From Delphinus delphis (lineage: Eukaryota; Chordata; Mammalia; Artiodactyla; Delphinidae): a DNA stretch of 64,000 nt. Within the stretch, counting starts at the first letter, position 1. Each line of letters opens with the position of its first letter. A program made the position numbers and the translations under genes. The notes under the pieces are model-generated. The model made no database searches. It saw only the letters and a program-made list of their open reading frames with translations, and was not told where the DNA came from. The DNA lies in NCBI RefSeq assembly GCF_949987515.2, contig NC_082694.2, positions 15,307,958 to 15,371,957 of the forward strand, read 5' to 3'. This document shows positions 59,253 to 64,000 of the stretch, in pieces.

Positions 59253-60635
59253 TGAATAAAAACCAGGATAAAAATGGTGCGGGAGGGAGCCTTCTGGAAG
59301 AGGGGCAGAGGGAACCACCAGTGAAGACCCTGAAGTGGAAGTGGGGATGGCCTCCCCACCCCTTGAGGAAGAGCAGGAGGCCTGCTAGGCTGAAGCAGAG
59401 AGAAGAGGCGAGTGAGGAGAGTGGGGGACGGGGAGAGGGCTCCAGATTTGGCACTGCAACAGTCGATGTCCTGTTAATATCTTTTGTCACTTCAGTAAAA
59501 CCTTGGAGAAATACCATCTGCAGTTGCCGGGCATGTTCTCATTTTGGAAAATGTTTACGTACTGTGAGGGCTCAGTTAATTGCCTTGAACAATTTTAAAC
59601 ATATAAAAAGCAGGCGATTGAATGATAGTCATCATGTATTCTCCGCATTGGAGCTATACCGGTTGATTAGAAGTAGATTAAAAAGCATATCTCAGAATCA
59701 TCTTGCAGTTGCTTGCATCTTGGTAGGTGGTCAAAATTAGTAGAGTGTAGACTACATATTCGCAGAGCAACACTTTTATTTGCTTTCTCAGAAGACAGGT
59801 CCTCATAATTTTGTGCAGTTTGCAGGAGGATCTGAAAATCTTTAGGCTGAAATCTGTTGTTAATCGCAGCTGTGAGAAGCTTGCTGGAGAGCAAGGGTTC
59901 CTAAAGGGCCATACCCACAGAACTCGGGGGAACGTGCTTAAAATGCACATCTGGTGTCCTCACCTGGTCCTGCCAGGTGGGAAATTCTGGGGATGTTACA
60001 GCAGCAAGTGGTTCTTGTGCGTGGTCAGGTTGGAGAACCGCAGGCTGAGACGGGTGGAGGCATTGATCAATTAAATTGAACAAAGAAGCTTTGGGGAGAT
60101 GTCTGAGCGTGATCTCAGCATCAGTGCTCTCACCAGCACTTTTGTTGTGGTTTTGACATCATGGGTGAAATCTTACATTCCTAAAATAGAAATGAGACAC
60201 TGCCTACCCAGCAGAAATAGGAAGGTCCCATATAGCAGAGGTTTGCACCCTTTGCCGGTGGGCATGGACTGAGATGGTTAAGGTGATCTGCTTGAGTGGC
60301 ATGGATCCAGGAGTGAAAGCGGTCCTTCCTCCCCCATGCACACCTGTGAACCCGCCTCAGCAGGCTGGTGTGTGAATGCAGGGCTGTGCCTGCCAGTCGG
60401 TTCCTGTTCCATTGTACACATGAGAACACGACCACGTATCTTGCTGAATCAGGATTTTCTGAGCTTATGCAACCCAAAACAAATCTAGAAAAAGATTGGA
60501 TACCGAAGGTCAAGTAACATCAATTTTCAGCCCACAGTCTATGATTTTCAGTTTTCGCATTGTTTAATTACCTGCAATCCTTTAAAAACTACAGCAGTAT
60601 TGAGATTTTAATATATATAGTGACTTTATCCCAAT
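59253..60635. other. Intron 1 unique sequence
   Basis: No exon or repeat recognised. Confidence 0.5.
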
Positions 60636-60639
60636 GGGT

Positions 60640-60872
60640 AAAGTCAGGGGCGATTTTGTCCTCCAGGGGATGTTTGGCAAGGTCAGAAGACATTTTTGGT
60701 TGTCACAACTGGGAGAGAGGGCAAGGACCAGAGATGCTAGCAGCATCTAGTGGGTGGAGGCCAGGGATGCTGTGAAACATCCCACAGTGCACAAGACAGC
60801 CTCCCTGCCTCCTACGAGGAATTACCCAGCCCCAAATGTCAGTAGTGCCGAGGCAGAGGAACCCTGCAAGCG
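60640..60872 (+). mobile_element. MER5A DNA transposon
   Basis: Second MER5A copy: tttttggttgtcacaactgg, agcatctagtgggtggaggc and atgtcagtagtgccgaggca. Its ends are less well kept than in the copy at 5,546. Confidence 0.88.
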
Positions 60873-60879
60873 ATCAACT

Positions 60880-61860
60880 CCATGCCTCTTATCTGTGTTA
60901 TATGTTAGGATTCTAAGCGAGTGTTCCTGTTTGAAACACAAAAAGAGTTCCACGGCTGAAACTGGTTTGAAATTAGCCACCTAGATTATATGAGGATGCC
61001 TGTCAGCTTGGTTGGACAGGGAGCACAGGTCACCAAGACTCTGTGAGCCCCAGATAAGGCCCTAGCTGGTGTGCTTTTGAACTTTTCCAACGAGACCATC
61101 TTCCCCCCGCCACTTCTCCTTCCTGTTGGCTGGGGGCAGAAGAAAGTTTAGTTTAGAACTTCACTCTGACCCACTGCTTCCCAGCTTCTGGGCCCTAGCC
61201 CCGTGGCTTTGGTGATAGTACCTGTGGGTGGGCTTTGGGGAGGCCACCGTGCCTGTGTCTGCGCTGGATGTCAGGCACCACACTTGTGAACAGCCTCCTT
61301 TCCTGAAGCCCTCCCCACGCAGTTGGAGTCACGTTCCTGTTGTCATTTCCCTGGACCTCGGGTTTCTAGAAAGCGGGGACTGAATCCATTTCATCTTGGC
61401 ATTCCCACAGAGCATGTTGGAGGAACTGATGAAATTAGAAGTCACCCTTTTTTCTGTGTACAGTGGGGGCACCCATATTACTTTTTTAGGTTAAAGCGAT
61501 CCAAAATGCATTTTGTTTTAGGAACTGTTGTGCTCCTTTCTTAAATAGTTGAATTTCCGGAGCGTTATGGAACCCAGGCTTGGAACTGTCACAGCAGAGT
61601 CACAGATTTTACTTGAGGTTTCCTTTTCTGATTTCCAGCAGCACCTCCTGTGCTTCTTCCTCACCTCTCCAACCCCTAGAAGGCTCTGCCTTTTGTTCTT
61701 CCCCTTGGAGATCTAATCTCTTTAGAACAGCCTTAATTGTTCCTTTATCTAAACAGCCCCAGGCCCTTATCGCGGCTGTGGCTGGCCCTACTGCTGATTT
61801 AGAGATTCCCTCTCTCCTCCTTCATTACTGGCAGAATCCTAATTTTGTGTGGAAGCAGCC
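60880..61860. other. Intron 1 unique sequence
   Basis: Nothing recognised. Confidence 0.5.
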
Positions 61861-61864
61861 TGCC

Positions 61865-62340
61865 CAATTTGTGAAAAGCTCCTGGCCAACTTTGCGGCTG
61901 GGGGTAGTCACGTGATGCAGTTCTGGCTAACAAGATAGAATTGGAAGCCTGTCAGGGATTTCTGGGGAAGTTTTTCCTTTCCTGATGGGGGTGCTTCCCC
62001 TTCCTCTCTGGCTCATCCCTCTTCTCCTTCCTGCTTGGAGTTTGGAGCAGAGGCTTGTGGGAGCCAGGGACAGGGACAGCTTTGCAGAGCCACTGCGCCT
62101 GTTCTGTAAGAAAAACACACGCCTGGGGAATTCCCTGGCAGTCTAGTGGTTAGGACTTCAAACATCCACTGCAGGGGGTACAGGTTTGATCCCTGGTTGG
62201 GGAACTAAGATCCCGCATGCCTCGTGGCATGGCCAAAAAAAAGAAGAAAAAAAAAAAGACACCCCCAGTTGGCTGAAAGCCTCGGCTGGTGCCCAGGTTT
62301 CTGTTACGTGCGACCAAGTGCACCCCTGACTGATACTCCA
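61865..62340 (+). mobile_element. Ancient LTR-like repeat, split by CHR-1
   Basis: ggtagtcacgtgatgcagtt and tctggctaacaagatagaat resemble the repeat at 14,915-15,262. The end block cccctgactgatactcc lies beyond the SINE. Family uncertain. Confidence 0.4.
62124..62258 (+). mobile_element. CHR-1 SINE, plus strand
   Basis: ggggaattccctggcagtct to an A/G-rich tail (aaaaaaaagaagaaaaaa). Confidence 0.92.
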
Positions 62341-62359
62341 GCTTAGATCCCTCCCCAGG

Positions 62360-63590
62360 GCTCCAAGCTGGCATTTATCAGCCTAATGGCCCACTGGCAC
62401 TGGGGACTCCGCAAGGGCACACGTCCTCCTTGTGACCTCCCTGACACTTGAGTTCTCCTCCCGCCTGCCTGCTTGCCACATCTGACCTGCCTCAAGCCCT
62501 GTCTCCTCTGCAGCTGGAAGCCCTTCCTGCCCGCCTGGCCACAGCATGGGGGCTGGGGCACAGGGTCTGCTGCTGAGACCAGTCCAGTCTCTGGCTCTCC
62601 CCCTCCACCCCGTCCCTGCTGCCTCCCCGGCGACTCTCCTCCACATCTCATGACCCCCCTGAATAAAATCTTCAGGGGCTTCTCATGATCGTCCGTGACC
62701 TTCTGCCATCACCCATATGTTGACCCTGCTGACCTAATGACCTGTCTTAGGTCAGGTTCCCTAGAAGCAGAGCCTGGAACAGGAATTGTGGTCTCAGCTG
62801 CTCCCCCAGGGAGCTCTGGAGCTTGAATTGCTCTCCAGGGTAATCCCAGGCCTTTTGTCCCCCTGTCAGTCAATCGTTGGCTGGGGACAGAGGACAGATC
62901 CTCAGAAAAGGGGGCAGCGGTGTGCTGTCAGCAGTCAACACTCACAGCCGAGATGTGGCACCACATGGGGCGTCCAACGAGACCACAGTATTGCCCTTAA
63001 CTCCTGCCTGCGCCCACACCCCAGGCCATACTTTCGCAGCTGTACCTAGTCACTCGCTCTCCAGACTCCCCAGGCCTCTGCTTTGCTCATTCCTTCTGCC
63101 CACGGGGTGGGTCTCCCCTCCTCACCCAGCCCCCTCTGCTCCTGCTGTAGCTGGGTGTGTTATCCTTGGCACTGGGAGGTGTTTAATCTCTGTGCATTCC
63201 AAAGCCGTCTCCCCCTGAGGCAGGCTTTCTGTCTTGTCTCCTGTCCTCCTTTATCAAGTACAGTTCTTCATCTAAAACATAAAATCCAAGCATGATTTCA
63301 GTGACTGTCTTCTCCACTTTCCCGTGGATGGCGTGTGACTTGTACCAGTCGAGGTTCACAGGAGAGAAGTTAATCAGTCTCGGACCTGCCAAGAAAGGCT
63401 GGCTGGAGGGAGGGGCGTTCTGGGGAGTCCAGGCCGCATTTCCAGCTGCGTCCTGGGCGTCTTTGTCGAGTTATTTATCATCTCAAGTTCTTCACATCAT
63501 CATCACTAAACCACAAAAATTGACTTCCAGTCCTATTGCTTTCCATAACCGGGACCCAGGTTGATCTTTGCCTGCTTCTTTTTGGCGCTA
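62360..63590. other. Intron 1 unique sequence
   Basis: No exon recognised. 62,755-62,900 (aggttccctagaagcagagc) may be an ancient repeat. Confidence 0.45.
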
Positions 63591-63606
63591 GTCTTCATCA
63601 TTTCTT

Positions 63607-63810
63607 TTTTTTTTTTTTGCGGTACGTGGGCCTCTCACTGTTGTGGCCTCTCCCATCGCGGAGCACAGGCTCCGGACGCGCAGGCTCAGCGGCCACAGCT
63701 CACGGGCCCAGCCGCTCCGCGGCATGTGGGATCCTCCCGGACAGGGACATGAACCCACGTCCCCTGCATCGGCAGGCGGACTCTCAACCACTGCGCCACC
63801 AGGGAAGCCC
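63607..63810 (-). mobile_element. CHR-2 SINE, minus strand
   Basis: 14 bp perfect TSD cttcatcatttctt at 63,593-63,606 and 63,811-63,824. Confidence 0.95.
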
Positions 63811-63824
63811 CTTCATCATTTCTT

Positions 63825-63920
63825 TTTTTTTTTTTAACATCTTTATTGGGGTATAATTGCTTTACAATGGTGTGTTAGTTTCTGCTTTATAACAAAGTGA
63901 ATCAGTCATACATAAACATA
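63825..63920 (-). mobile_element. Very short L1 3' tail (96 bp)
   Basis: Minus-strand terminal L1 UTR and tail only. The target copy tcatcatttctt at 63,921-63,932 matches the one at its left edge, which is shared with the CHR-2. Confidence 0.92.
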
Positions 63921-64000
63921 TCATCATTTCTTGATCGATCTCTGTCCTCGTCCCATCCTCTTCCTCACCAGGATGGGCCTCAGGCTCCCTTTCCACCCGA

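Larger units (their letters stand above)
44862..64000 (+). other. ST3GAL5: ST3GAL5 intron 1 (5' part, incomplete)
   Basis: Starts with donor gtacgt. No sequence encoding the expected second coding exon (start MPSEYTYVKL in the human protein) was found to 64,000, so the acceptor should lie beyond the window. Most of the sequence is repeats and unremarkable unique stretches. An alternative first exon could exist here but was not recognised. Confidence 0.75.

Noticed and set aside
44862..64000. Second ST3GAL5 coding exon or alternative first exon
   Set aside because: I looked for sequence encoding the region after the split Ala (MPSEYTYVKL in human) and found none; most likely it lies past the window.

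Overview
This is mammalian nuclear DNA, almost certainly from a whale or dolphin (Cetacea). The evidence is the repeat content. About thirty tRNA-derived SINEs of the CHR-1 and CHR-2 type are present, many with clear target-site duplications (TSDs). They sit among cetartiodactyl-type L1 3' ends and older MIR, L2, MER5, Tigger and MaLR-type repeats shared by placental mammals. No bacterial-style gene, operon, CRISPR array or phage is present, and nearly all open reading frames of 60-160 codons are chance or SINE-derived frames.

Layout. Bases 1-44,400 are intergenic. 1-4,640 is a decayed minus-strand L1 (5' region, ORF1, start of ORF2) broken by later insertions. 5,000-37,000 is mostly unique sequence with scattered SINEs, LTR remnants and a Tigger-type DNA transposon with well-kept termini (28,933-29,412). 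37,185-42,420 is best read as a fossil minus-strand hAT transposon split by a 3.3 kb plus-strand L1 and two SINEs. 42,430-44,400 is unique apart from one SINE, one MIR and a fresh-looking 48 bp tandem duplication.

The one gene I can support starts in a CpG island at about 44,420-45,130. A 91-base coding first exon (44,771-44,861) reads as the N terminus of the long isoform of ST3GAL5 (lactosylceramide alpha-2,3-sialyltransferase, GM3 synthase) and ends at a GT donor in phase 1. The remaining 19 kb (44,862-64,000) is read as the first part of intron 1. It contains more SINEs, L1 pieces, a MER2/Tigger element, MER5A, L2 and MIR copies. The next coding exon was not seen, so it should lie beyond the window.

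Boundaries of old repeats are approximate. Family names come from memory of consensus sequences, not from a database search. TSD coordinates were read directly from the sequence.
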